Source of the DNA: UBA2779 sp965232615 | Lineage (GTDB): Bacteria; Spirochaetota; Spirochaetia; DSM-2461 | NCBI GenBank assembly: GCA_965232615.1 | Contig: OZ246985.1 | Location: 1,550,001-1,614,000 of the forward strand | DNA: 64,000 bases | Reading direction: 5' to 3' | Shown: positions 27,358 to 36,646 of the stretch, piece after piece | Layout of the letters: each line of letters opens with the position of its first letter | How positions within the stretch are numbered: the stretch's first letter is position 1 | Translations under genes and position numbers: made by a program | The notes under the pieces: generated by a model | Database searches by the model: none | The model's input: only the letters and a program-made list of their open reading frames with translations | What the model was told of the DNA's origin: nothing

Positions 27358-28482
27358 ATGATTTCCATATATGCCCAGGATAAAAACTCTCTGGCAAGAA
27401 CAGGACAACTCCATTTAGCTCATGGCAGTCTTCAATTACCTGCTTTTATGCCAGTAGGTACCAATGGGACTGTAAAAGCCATACTCCATGCATCGTTGCT
27501 GGATATGGGCTATGAAATCATATTGGGGAATACATACCATCTGTACCTCCGACCTGGAATGGATGTCATTAAGAGCTATGGGAATTTACATGAGTTTTCC
27601 TCATGGAATCGCAATATCCTGACGGATTCTGGAGGATTCCAGATCTTTTCTCTGGCACCTTTTCGGAAAATCAGTGAAAAAGGAGTTGATTTCCGATCTC
27701 ATATTGATGGTTCTCTACACTGTTTAACTCCTGAGTCAGTAGTTGATATCCAGTGTGATCTGGACAGCGATATTCAAATGCAGCTCGATGTCTGCACTCC
27801 GCCGGGAATCAGTGAAAAAGAAGCTGTAAAAGCAATGAATCTTACTTCAACCTGGGCAAAAAGAGCAAAAAAACGCTGGCTGGAAAAACAAAATGAATAC
27901 AGGGGGGTATTGTTTGGAATTGTTCAGGGTAATTTCTTTCATTCTCTGAGGGAAGAAAGTGCCCGGCAACTTGGGGATCTGGATTTACCCGGCTATGCCA
28001 TCGGTGGATTATCCGTGGGCGAGGAACCTGAAACTTTCAAGGAATTTCTTCACTATACAGCCCCTTTTCTACCTCTGGAGAAACCAAAATATGTAATGGG
28101 AATCGGGACTCCCGGTTATATGCTGGAAGCTGTTGAGGCTGGTATAGACCTGTTTGACTGTGTATACCCCACCAGAGTTGCCCGTAATGGCACCTGTTTT
28201 ACATATAATGGCATGTTGAATCTTAAAAATGCGAGATTTCGTCATGACACAGCACCTGTTATGGACAGCTGTATCTGTCCGGCATGTCAGAATTACAGCC
28301 GGGGATATTTGCGCCACTTATTCGCTGCTGGAGAAATTCTGGGACCCATGCTTGTGACTCAGCATAATCTCCAGTTTATCTATACAATGATGGAAGAAGT
28401 CAGAAATGCCATAACTGACGGAAAATTCACAGCCTACAAGAATAGCTTTTTAGAGCGTTTTCAGGACAATGGGAATGGATGA
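27358..28482 (+). CDS. tgt: Queuine tRNA-ribosyltransferase
   Basis: Tgt exchanges guanine 34 of GUN-anticodon tRNAs for preQ1. The 374-residue product has the catalytic DSGGFQIFSL, the nucleophile region DCVYPTRVARNG, and the zinc ligands CICPAC plus His in VTQHNLQF. LGNTYHLYLRPG is a further signature. It starts 2 bp after lptG and overlaps murJ by 14 bp. With queA at 603, the window encodes two of the queuosine steps, though not adjacently; many bacteria keep tgt and queA together. Confidence 0.96.
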   Translation: MISIYAQDKNSLARTGQLHLAHGSLQLPAFMPVGTNGTVKAILHASLLDMGYEIILGNTYHLYLRPGMDVIKSYGNLHEFSSWNRNILTDSGGFQIFSLAPFRKISEKGVDFRSHIDGSLHCLTPESVVDIQCDLDSDIQMQLDVCTPPGISEKEAVKAMNLTSTWAKRAKKRWLEKQNEYRGVLFGIVQGNFFHSLREESARQLGDLDLPGYAIGGLSVGEEPETFKEFLHYTAPFLPLEKPKYVMGIGTPGYMLEAVEAGIDLFDCVYPTRVARNGTCFTYNGMLNLKNARFRHDTAPVMDSCICPACQNYSRGYLRHLFAAGEILGPMLVTQHNLQFIYTMMEEVRNAITDGKFTAYKNSFLERFQDNGNG

Positions 28483-30034
28483 TTCTACATATCGAAAGAG
28501 TGCCGTTAGCACTGTTCTGGTCATGATGTGCACCCTGGCAAGCCGTATTCTGGGATTTGTCAGGACAGCAGCGATTGGGGCATTGTTTGGGGCTGGAGGC
28601 ACTGCGGATGTGATCAATTTAGTGTTCAGTATACCCAACAATCTAAGAAAACTTCTCGCGGAAGGAGCGCTGTCAACAGCCTTCATCCCGGAATTGTCAC
28701 GGCTGATTACAATTGATTCCTCCGGGAGACGACCAAAATCACTGGTGAGTACAATTCTGGGACTTCAACTGACTTTCATTCTCCCACTACTGGCCGTATC
28801 CACATTTTTTCCCGAACAGGCAGTGAAGCTTTTCGAAAACTTCTCGGATCCTGCAAAAAAAGAACTCAGTGCAGTTTTGTTCCGGTGGATCATGCCATAC
28901 CTGTTATTCGTCTCAATAAGTGCTGTCATGATGGCCGTTCACAACACTCATGGCAAGTTTGTCATACCAGCTGTTGCACCCTTGATGTTTTCCATCTGTG
29001 TTATTGTCAGTCTGGCAGTCAGTTATTCTTCATGGGGAGCAATGTCTATAGCCTTTGGTGTGCTGGCGGGTGGAACAGGTCAGATCCTGTTACAGTATCC
29101 AGGTTACCATAAACTCAAATACAACCTGAGACCCATCTTCAGATTTGATAATGCCAATTTTCATATGGTAATGAAAAGATGGCTTCCAATGCTACTTATA
29201 TCCTCGCTGTTTGTTATCAATAATCAAATCGCCATGTTACTGGCTTCATTCCTGCCGGACAAAAGCGCCTCATCTATCTCATATGCCATTGTATTTTACC
29301 AACTGCCCTTTGGGATATTCTCAGCATCCATTACCACTGTCTTATACCCGAAAATGAGTCTTCAGGCAGCGACACATGATAATCAGGGTATCTGTGAAAG
29401 CCTTGGTTTTGGCTACAGAAATCTTTGGGCCCTTCTCCTTCCTTCAGCCTTATTGATGATGACTCTGGGAAAACCTCTGATTGCTGTAGCATTTCAACGA
29501 GGGGCGTTTGGATTTGAAGACACCGTCCTTACAGGACGAGTTCTCACAGCATATTCCGTTGGAATGCCATTTATCGGAATCTTCAATATCACTCAACGTG
29601 CATTCTATGCAGTCAATCAGATCCGAAAACCCTTTTACTGTGCTCTTGCGACAGTTGGCATTGATGTTTTCCTCTCTTTGTTGTTTGTATTCAGGTTTAA
29701 TGGCGGCAGCCAATCGCTTGCATGGGCTAATACTCTGGCATTTTTTATTGGAACCTTGTTACAGTATACTTTGATCAATAAAACCATAGGATTCAGTATA
29801 AAAGGCATTACATTGCGATTCGCAGGGAAGATCATTTCAGCTTGTATATGTGGTTCATTGGTTATTATTGCAGCTCATTACTCCCTGGGATCCCGGTGGT
29901 GGGAAGAAGGCAGTACCTGGAAGAATTTCTGGCTACTGATATCTGCAGGAGGGGGAGCGGTAGCGGTAATTCTAAGTCTGTATATCTGGATGAAGGTTGA
30001 AATTGTGTCGATACTGTTTAAGAAGAAAAAATGA
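28469..30034 (+). CDS. murJ: Lipid II flippase MurJ
   Basis: MurJ flips lipid II across the inner membrane for peptidoglycan synthesis. The 521-residue product is a 14-helix MOP-superfamily protein beginning MCTLASRILGFVRTAAIG, with the FSIPNNLRKLLAEGALSTAF motif typical of MurJ and a conserved cluster of charged residues lining the cavity. The ATG at 28469 lies within the tgt 3' end; a second ATG at 28475 sits at better spacing from CAGGA and may be used instead. The next gene overlaps by 4 bp. Confidence 0.94.
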   Translation: MGMDDSTYRKSAVSTVLVMMCTLASRILGFVRTAAIGALFGAGGTADVINLVFSIPNNLRKLLAEGALSTAFIPELSRLITIDSSGRRPKSLVSTILGLQLTFILPLLAVSTFFPEQAVKLFENFSDPAKKELSAVLFRWIMPYLLFVSISAVMMAVHNTHGKFVIPAVAPLMFSICVIVSLAVSYSSWGAMSIAFGVLAGGTGQILLQYPGYHKLKYNLRPIFRFDNANFHMVMKRWLPMLLISSLFVINNQIAMLLASFLPDKSASSISYAIVFYQLPFGIFSASITTVLYPKMSLQAATHDNQGICESLGFGYRNLWALLLPSALLMMTLGKPLIAVAFQRGAFGFEDTVLTGRVLTAYSVGMPFIGIFNITQRAFYAVNQIRKPFYCALATVGIDVFLSLLFVFRFNGGSQSLAWANTLAFFIGTLLQYTLINKTIGFSIKGITLRFAGKIISACICGSLVIIAAHYSLGSRWWEEGSTWKNFWLLISAGGGAVAVILSLYIWMKVEIVSILFKKKK

Positions 30035-31377
30035 ATGTATATCATATTCCTGTTATAATCCTGTGCTTCATCCCAGTCTTACTGTACTCTCAGGAAAAAG
30101 ATGCTCGAGAACAGATTCTCCGCTACGGTATTGAAAATGATGTAATTACTGTTCTGGATGATCTCACTCAAGACGAAATTTCTGCGTATAACGAACTGTT
30201 GACAGTAGTCTTTACAGAAACCCGTAACTCACAAATACTCCTGGGTATATTCAGATTGTGGGAAAAAACTGAATATGAAGCAGGATTATCCTTTGCCAGG
30301 GAAGAACTTGACAGGATTATTCAGGATCTGGATTTCTCAGAGGATGTATCTCGGAGCGCATTAACCTATATCGCAGAAATGAAAGACATTGAATCAACAG
30401 ATGTACTGTTGAAACTCACTGAAAACCGGAATTCTTCCATAGCCGAATATGCCGTGAGAGCCCTGGGGAAAATTGGTGTTGTCGACGATAAAAATATTGC
30501 AGAGACACTTCTTAATCGGCTGAAGAATCTTGATACAGCAGTCGAAGATGAGTTAGCCATTGCTCTCATAACGGCATTAGGTGATTTACGTCATGAACAG
30601 GCTGGAGATGAACTCCTGTATATCATGGAGGATGAGGGATCTCCGGCAGTACAGCGTCGTATTGCCTGTATTTCTATAGGGAAGATTGGCCGCAGGGAAG
30701 ATTATCCAGTAATTGAGCGAGTCTATCTGGAGAATGATTCTGACTCAATACTTCGTTCTTACGCATTGGCAGGATTAGCCGAATTCGAAGGGCAGGATAT
30801 CACGCCAATCCTTGTTCAGGCTTTGAAAAGGGATTCATATTGGAGAATCAGAGTCACAGCTGCTGAGAAACTTACTGGCCGGGATTCAAAGGATATTCAG
30901 GCACTTCTACAATACAAGGCTGTCAAAGACCCTGTGAAGCAGGTTCGTATCGCTTCACTTAGATCCCTTGCTGCTACGGATGACAAAGAAACCCATGAAT
31001 TCCTCTTTGACTACATAACAAATGAGCAATTTGGTACAGAATCAAGGTTGGCTGGTATCAATGCGCTCATCGAAAATAAAATACCCGGTACAATTGATGC
31101 ATTGGAAACTTTGATAAATGAACTGTGGGAAGAAGATCAGAACCGTTTCTTCGAGTTTACAAGCAGGGAATTGTCATTGGCCGACTGGCCTGAGCTACTG
31201 CCACTCTATGAACGAATGCTGACTCACAGCAACTGGCTCATGGTCGTCTATGCTATCAGAGGTATCAGGCGGAACCATCTGGGAATGGAGGAGAAGATCA
31301 AAGCTCTGGATGCAGAAGGCGTAGATGGCCGTATTCGTCGGGAAGTTAAGCTTCCTGGGACAAAGTCATCGGAGTGA
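30031..31377 (+). CDS. Exported HEAT-repeat protein
   Basis: The 448-residue product has a signal peptide (about 1-21, ending LLYSQ) followed by tandem HEAT-like helical repeats from about residue 100 to 380, visible as recurring AEYAVRALGKIG, LRSYALAGLAEF and RIASLRSLAAT segments. Such exported HEAT solenoids are scaffolds for protein contacts; no catalytic motif is present. The gene overlaps murJ as ATGA and is last in the dut-lptFG-tgt-murJ run, suggesting an envelope role. Its 3' end overlaps the convergent greA by 32 bp. I do not recognise a specific orthologue. Confidence 0.75.
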   Translation: MNVYHIPVIILCFIPVLLYSQEKDAREQILRYGIENDVITVLDDLTQDEISAYNELLTVVFTETRNSQILLGIFRLWEKTEYEAGLSFAREELDRIIQDLDFSEDVSRSALTYIAEMKDIESTDVLLKLTENRNSSIAEYAVRALGKIGVVDDKNIAETLLNRLKNLDTAVEDELAIALITALGDLRHEQAGDELLYIMEDEGSPAVQRRIACISIGKIGRREDYPVIERVYLENDSDSILRSYALAGLAEFEGQDITPILVQALKRDSYWRIRVTAAEKLTGRDSKDIQALLQYKAVKDPVKQVRIASLRSLAATDDKETHEFLFDYITNEQFGTESRLAGINALIENKIPGTIDALETLINELWEEDQNRFFEFTSRELSLADWPELLPLYERMLTHSNWLMVVYAIRGIRRNHLGMEEKIKALDAEGVDGRIRREVKLPGTKSSE

Positions 31378-34051
31378 CACTTTTTACTGAATACTTGTAG
31401 TTTCTGTCATTTATTACAAACTCCAGGAAATCTCCTTCACTTTTACCGATGAGATTACGTCCAAATGGTGAAAGATAGGATATTGTCTTCGCCGATGGAT
31501 CAGATTCCCAGGGACCAAGAATTGTGTATGTTTCCTCCCTGGATTCCACCATGTCATCCAGAATGAGCACAGTACCAAACCCGATTTTTCCGGCAATACG
31601 ATCTTTCTCCGGGAACAGCCGTGCTCTTTCTATCTCATCCTTGAGTCGACCAACATGAAGCTGTAGAGATTCCTGTTTTTCCTTTCCTGCCTTGTACTCA
31701 GCATTTTCACTCAGATCACCCAGTTCAATGGCAATCCCGATTTCTTTTGAGTTATTGGGAATCTCCACTTCAAGAATATGCTTAAGCTCTTTCTGTTTCG
31801 CCGTTAAACTTGACCGGGTTGTGTAGAAGTAACGCGATGATGCTGTAATTTTTGATTCACTTTCCTGCTTCTCCCCGTAGAGTTTTATATCCGGGAATAA
31901 GTTTTGAACCATATCTTTGAGATCCCTTTTGAGAACGGGATCAAGTTTGTTGATTCCCTCAAGCAATGAAAATATTCTTGTGGCAAAGTTTATATCCTCG
32001 TCAGCAATAAACGCCTTCAGTTTTTCTTCTTTGAACAGGTATTTCTGTATCCGCCGATTCAGTTTTCGGTTGCTGCTCACGTCCTGTCTGTTGTCTATTT
32101 CATTAAATGTAAGATCAAGAAGACGAATCATATTGATAAGAATCTTTGAGATATCCAGCCTGAATTCACTCAGCCACTGATTGTCTGCTGCATGTTGAGC
32201 TATCCAGATCAAACCTTCACGATATTCCCTGTAATGCTCAATGATCTCTTCGAGTTTCTTTATGACATTTTCTTTATAACCAGATTCAGATAGAAGCTTC
32301 AGCATGCTGTCTGACAGCTGTATGGGAAAAAGATTCAGGTAGATTTCCGGCCATCCTTCAATATGCTTATGGACAGCCTCAAGATAATACAGGCGAATAT
32401 CAGCATCTTCAATTTGAGAAAATATTTCTACCGGATCTTCTATATCAGCCCAAAGCTCTTTGAAACCCCAATTCAAATTTGGATTCAGATGGGGAGTGTC
32501 AATACTTAGTTTTTCCAGGAATAAATAACTTGCCACCAGTTGCGGTGTTATTAAACCTGAATTGAGAAATGCTCTGAAATAGCTGAACACTTCACCAAAA
32601 AATTCTGAATCCCTATCGCTGTGATCCATGAATTCTCTAGCGTACTGGATTTTCACAAAGAAGCTTTTCTCCGCTTTGAATTGATTGAACGTTTTCTCTT
32701 CAAAGCTCATAGGATTATCACGAACAACAAATTGATCCAGCTGGTCGGGGACATTGCCAAATATCGGATCAGTTTTCAGATGGTTTCTTGCTTGAATACT
32801 CCATGTCGTCCATTCACCAGCAGAAAGGATTGTGGGAACGAGTTCACTTTTAATCTTCTTTATATCAGCAACATTGTCAAAACTGCGGATAATTGTCTTC
32901 AATGCCCAGGGAATATCCTTCTTAACCTTCAATCTAAGATCTTCTTTGACATGCAGACTCTTCAATACCCATATATGATCATTGGCAAGACTCTGGAGTG
33001 CACCAACAGCCATTTTCAATGACATACCATGAGCCCGCTTCCTGGCAAAGTCAATAGTAATCCTATCGTCCTTGATAGATTTGATAATTCCGACTCCCCA
33101 TGTATTGTGAAAAACAAAACTTCCGGTATCAAATGATATGTGTTTTTCAAAATCAGCTATGGCTTCCAGTACATTACGCCAGTTTTGATTCAGATTGGAA
33201 AGCTTTATACACTCATCAACCTGACTGTGAGCAGTATACCTGTTTTTATAGCACTCAATGATTTCCAGTCTTGCCCAGTTATTGCGTCCATCATAATTGA
33301 GAATTTTTTTCAGGACTTCAATGGCAACAGCCCACTCTTCCTGTTTCTTGATGGCAGGATATAATGCTTCAAGAAGATTGACAGCCCGATCTGGAGACAT
33401 TGATTTAGCTACTTTTTTTTCAATCAGGAAGAAGAATTCATAATCATCTACTCCAAGTTCTATCAGTTTCTTCCAGGTATCTTTGACATGATTATACTGG
33501 TTCTTATTGACATATCTGTGGATGGCCTTCCTGTAATATAATACAGCACCTTCCAGATCATCATTTGCCTCCTTAATCTCAGCCAGCCGCTTCACGATAT
33601 CTGTTTCAGAGAAGTCGACTTTAATGAGTCTCTCCCATACATCATGCATGTTCTGAGGGAGGTTCAAGTGCTCCAGGGTTTCGGCCAGAATCTTCAGTGC
33701 GTCTTTATTCTCACCGAAATCCAGGATACGCTGACATAGATATTGCACTGCAGACCACTTCTGGTTGTCGGCAAAAATATTGATGAGATGGAGCAGGTGT
33801 GTATCATCTACCTGATGTTTGCTTAAGGATATAATACCACTGATATATAGGGCCGCAAAACTGTTTTTTGTATGCTCAAGATGTTCCTCACAGAGGTTTT
33901 TAATCTCATCCTGATGATTTTCAGCCAGGATCTGCTCAATTAAGCTGTCAAGAGTCTGGAAATTTCTCACGGCATAATCATTAAGTGTTACCCTTGTCCA
34001 TTTCTCCTCGTTGAGCATTCCGACGATGTTTTCGACTAATTTTTCAGGCAT
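31346..34051 (-). CDS. greA: Transcription elongation factor GreA with about 740-residue N-terminal extension
   Basis: Gre factors enter the RNA polymerase secondary channel and stimulate cleavage of backtracked RNA. Only the last 160 or so residues of this 901-residue protein are Gre-like: a coiled-coil hairpin with GDLSENAEYKAGKE near residue 780, carrying the acidic tip residues, then the globular domain (GKIGFGTVLILDD to the end). Residues 1-740 are helical and TPR-like in places (about 60-330), with an additional domain near 300-380. Long Gre proteins of this form are known from spirochaetes, so this is not an assembly fusion. It is transcribed with the TPR gene just upstream. Confidence 0.9.
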   Translation of the reverse strand: MPEKLVENIVGMLNEEKWTRVTLNDYAVRNFQTLDSLIEQILAENHQDEIKNLCEEHLEHTKNSFAALYISGIISLSKHQVDDTHLLHLINIFADNQKWSAVQYLCQRILDFGENKDALKILAETLEHLNLPQNMHDVWERLIKVDFSETDIVKRLAEIKEANDDLEGAVLYYRKAIHRYVNKNQYNHVKDTWKKLIELGVDDYEFFFLIEKKVAKSMSPDRAVNLLEALYPAIKKQEEWAVAIEVLKKILNYDGRNNWARLEIIECYKNRYTAHSQVDECIKLSNLNQNWRNVLEAIADFEKHISFDTGSFVFHNTWGVGIIKSIKDDRITIDFARKRAHGMSLKMAVGALQSLANDHIWVLKSLHVKEDLRLKVKKDIPWALKTIIRSFDNVADIKKIKSELVPTILSAGEWTTWSIQARNHLKTDPIFGNVPDQLDQFVVRDNPMSFEEKTFNQFKAEKSFFVKIQYAREFMDHSDRDSEFFGEVFSYFRAFLNSGLITPQLVASYLFLEKLSIDTPHLNPNLNWGFKELWADIEDPVEIFSQIEDADIRLYYLEAVHKHIEGWPEIYLNLFPIQLSDSMLKLLSESGYKENVIKKLEEIIEHYREYREGLIWIAQHAADNQWLSEFRLDISKILINMIRLLDLTFNEIDNRQDVSSNRKLNRRIQKYLFKEEKLKAFIADEDINFATRIFSLLEGINKLDPVLKRDLKDMVQNLFPDIKLYGEKQESESKITASSRYFYTTRSSLTAKQKELKHILEVEIPNNSKEIGIAIELGDLSENAEYKAGKEKQESLQLHVGRLKDEIERARLFPEKDRIAGKIGFGTVLILDDMVESREETYTILGPWESDPSAKTISYLSPFGRNLIGKSEGDFLEFVINDRNYKYSVKSVTPMTLSQEA

Positions 34052-34074
34052 CTGGCCTCCCTGGCGTTTTATAA

Positions 34075-35022
34075 TTATCTAAAATGTTTTCGGTAAAATT
34101 CAGGTGCAAAGAACTTGATGTTTATCAATGTTTCTTCAATGAGAAAACGATCTGCTCCAGAGAGCTGATAGTGATCAGCTAGTCTGAAGTATGCATTAAT
34201 CAATTGAGGTGTCAGCCGTCCGCTCTTATCGCCATCGGCAATCTCATTCGATAGTGCGTAAATCATCTGGTTAAGTTTCTCATATTCAACTTCACTGAGC
34301 TCTCGCTTGACATCAAGTCCTCCCCATACAACACCGTACACTGGAAGCCAATAATTGAAAACCTCTGAATCTGCGGACAGTTCTGTTTCCATGAGTTCTA
34401 TCAGTTTTCTGAACAAAGGTGATGTTAAACTGTTTATATCCACCTTCGGGGCATCAAGAAACAAAGCTTCACGTATCAAAGCTTTACCAGCGATATCCTC
34501 TCCAATTAACACATATGCATCAGCAAGCTCAGCCATACAGCTCACATTTTCAGTATTGCTTATTCTCAGCATATACTCAAGATTTTCAATAGCTTCATCA
34601 TAATGACCAAGAATTTTCAAGCAACTGGATGCCCGCAAAATTGAATCCTCATCCCCTGTGGCCTTGATTTGATCTTGATAGTATTTCAATGCTTCACTGT
34701 GAACCCAGAATTTGAGAGATGAGAATCCTTCATCCAGAGAATGCTCCCTCTTCTCTCTGTAATGCTCCTCAAACACACCCCATTGATAGCGGAAAAAATC
34801 ACCGCGTGCTCCATCGCAGGCTATACTGGATATCTTCTGAACCCGTTGATCCCAGAACCCGCAGGCACTCATTGCCACTTTGATTTCCTTGTCATTAAAA
34901 TCAAGAGCATGAGCCCTGTTCAGTAATTTTCCAGCCTCAAACAAGTCGCCAATTTGAAAGCAGCCGCAGACCTGCTTTTTGAGTTCTTCAATTTCAATAC
35001 TTTTTGATTGTCCTGTCAGCAT
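34075..35022 (-). CDS. TPR-like protein of unknown function
   Basis: The 315-residue product is cytoplasmic by composition (no signal peptide) and mainly helical. Residues about 30-60 and 110-190 have TPR-like spacing (LKILGHYDEAIENLEYML; AELADAYVLIGEDIAGKALI). I do not recognise a named family. It begins the transcription unit that ends in greA, 23 bp downstream, and a good promoter lies just upstream, so its product may act with GreA or its TPR-rich extension. Divergent from rpe. Confidence 0.75.
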   Translation of the reverse strand: MLTGQSKSIEIEELKKQVCGCFQIGDLFEAGKLLNRAHALDFNDKEIKVAMSACGFWDQRVQKISSIACDGARGDFFRYQWGVFEEHYREKREHSLDEGFSSLKFWVHSEALKYYQDQIKATGDEDSILRASSCLKILGHYDEAIENLEYMLRISNTENVSCMAELADAYVLIGEDIAGKALIREALFLDAPKVDINSLTSPLFRKLIELMETELSADSEVFNYWLPVYGVVWGGLDVKRELSEVEYEKLNQMIYALSNEIADGDKSGRLTPQLINAYFRLADHYQLSGADRFLIEETLINIKFFAPEFYRKHFR

Positions 35023-35045
35023 TCCTGTATTAACCTTACATTTTG

Positions 35046-35075
35046 AGTATAATCAATGCATGAGTGTAGAGTCAA
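35046..35075 (-). promoter_or_regulatory. Candidate promoter for the TPR-greA unit
   Basis: Read on the minus strand, TTGACT (35075-35070) is followed after 18 bp by TATACT (35051-35046), five of six matches each. Predicted transcription would start near 35040, about 18 nt before the ORF start at 35022. No equally good match is seen for the divergent rpe. Confidence 0.55.
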
Positions 35076-35123
35076 TCGTTCATGGTCTTGGATCTGAAGC
35101 CCTGAAAAACTATAATCAAATTC

Positions 35124-35801
35124 ATGCCTGCAAGAAATAGACTCATTGCTCCATCGCTCCTGGCGGCAGACTTCACCAATATCCGCTCTGAAGTTCTTCT
35201 TGCTGAAGAGGCCGGTGCGGATATGATACATCTTGACATCATGGATGGATCCTTTGTACCTGTGATATCTTTCGGATCGCATATGGCAAAATCGGTGAGA
35301 GCAATCACCAATTTACCATTGGATGCGCATCTCATGGTAAATCAGCCTGCATCCCATGTGGATGCATTTGCTGATGCCGGCGTTAACTCTATTGTTTTTC
35401 ATATTGAGGCAGAGATACATGCGCATCGTCTCATCCGAACGATACAGAATATGGGAATGAAAGCTGGTGTTTCAATTGTTCCTTCAACGCCTGTCTCGTC
35501 TATCGTTGAAATACTCAATATTGTAGACCAGGTACTGGTGATGACGGTCGATCCCGGATTTGGTGGACAGGATCTAATCTTCACTACCCTTGAGAAGGTT
35601 CGGCTCCTTGCCCGGATGCGTGAAAGAGGGGAGGGGAATTATCAGATAGCCATTGATGGTGGTTTTTGTCAGCAAACTGCCGCTGATGTCTGGGCAGCTG
35701 GTACAGACATTGCCGTTATGGGAACCGCTTTTTATGCCAGCAGAAAACCTCTTGAATCTTTGGAAAAATGCAGAAATACTGATTGTATACTCAAGGATTA
35801 A
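35124..35801 (+). CDS. rpe: Ribulose-phosphate 3-epimerase
   Basis: Rpe interconverts ribulose 5-phosphate and xylulose 5-phosphate in the pentose phosphate pathway. The 225-residue TIM-barrel protein has APSLLAADF, MIHLDIMDGSFVP with metal-binding His and Asp, DAHLMV, MTVDPGFGGQ and IAIDGGF, the full family set. The ATG at 35124 has little upstream purine. It lies about 100 bp from the divergent TPR-greA unit and heads a run of envelope genes, to which it has no obvious functional link. Confidence 0.95.
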   Translation: MPARNRLIAPSLLAADFTNIRSEVLLAEEAGADMIHLDIMDGSFVPVISFGSHMAKSVRAITNLPLDAHLMVNQPASHVDAFADAGVNSIVFHIEAEIHAHRLIRTIQNMGMKAGVSIVPSTPVSSIVEILNIVDQVLVMTVDPGFGGQDLIFTTLEKVRLLARMRERGEGNYQIAIDGGFCQQTAADVWAAGTDIAVMGTAFYASRKPLESLEKCRNTDCILKD

Positions 35802-35839
35802 GACTCTTTGTGCCGATATCGATAATGAGGGGGAACATC

Positions 35840-36646
35840 GTGAAACGGTTTGCACTTCATGCTTTATTTGTACTCTTCAGTATTATGTATACAGGAGTTT
35901 CTGCGTTTGCTGGTGATTCACTTCTAGATACTGGAATTGCTGAACTGAAGAGAGGTAGAGCAGAGCAGGCATCATCAATGTTTCAGGGCATTATAAAAGA
36001 TACCAGTCTTGAAGCATATCACGCGGAAGCATACTATTGGCTCGTTAAAACAGAGATCCTGAGAAAACAGTATGAATCAGCCAGGAAGCTATTAGATGAC
36101 TACCTTGCATTGTATCCCGATCATTCTCGAAAACCGGAGATGAAATATCATCAAGCTCGTTTATTATACCTTCAGGGAGAACCAGAAAAAGCAATCATTG
36201 CACTTCACCACTTCATTCTTGATTATCCACGTTCTCAACTGGTTGCTTCAACTCAATACTGGATAGGAGAATCTCTTATAGCACTGGGACGTCTTGATGA
36301 AGCTGAAGAAATTTTCAAGGATCTCATAAAAAACTTCCCTGCAAGTGTCAAGTATGAAGCCTCCCAATATCGGATAAGTGAAATATCCTTTCTCCAACGT
36401 GAAAAAGCGCTATTGGATTTTCTGAGATGGAATTATGAAGAGTATCTCAGTCTTGCCGAAAATCTTCAGAGATTACGTGTAGAAGCCTACAACGCCAGTA
36501 GGGAGATTGCAGAAACCAATGCCGCGAATCAAAACGGGCAGGAAATGCTGGAATATATGGAACAATTACTGCAGGCAAGAGAACGGTTGTTGAATTTGAA
36601 GGAAGAATATGTTCATGAATTGATGGAGCTTTGTGGTAATGAATAA
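35840..36646 (+). CDS. Exported TPR protein (BamD/CpoB-like repeats)
   Basis: The 268-residue product has a signal peptide (KRFALHALFVLFSIMYTG, cleavage near SAFA) and no lipobox Cys, so it is probably periplasmic. TPR-type repeats of the kind seen in CpoB/YbgF and BamD run over about residues 30-180 (AYYWLVKTEILRKQYESARK; TQYWIGESLIALGRLDEAEE), followed by a helical C-terminus with a coiled-coil (about 195-265). The GTG at 35840 is chosen because a GAGGGGG tract sits six bases upstream and the signal peptide starts there. An ATG at 35825 is the alternative. It overlaps the next gene by 8 bp. Confidence 0.78.
   Translation: MKRFALHALFVLFSIMYTGVSAFAGDSLLDTGIAELKRGRAEQASSMFQGIIKDTSLEAYHAEAYYWLVKTEILRKQYESARKLLDDYLALYPDHSRKPEMKYHQARLLYLQGEPEKAIIALHHFILDYPRSQLVASTQYWIGESLIALGRLDEAEEIFKDLIKNFPASVKYEASQYRISEISFLQREKALLDFLRWNYEEYLSLAENLQRLRVEAYNASREIAETNAANQNGQEMLEYMEQLLQARERLLNLKEEYVHELMELCGNE

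Noticed and set aside
31346..34051. Long GreA as an assembly or gene-fusion error
   Set aside because: Long Gre proteins of about 900 residues are a known spirochaete feature, and the frame is continuous.
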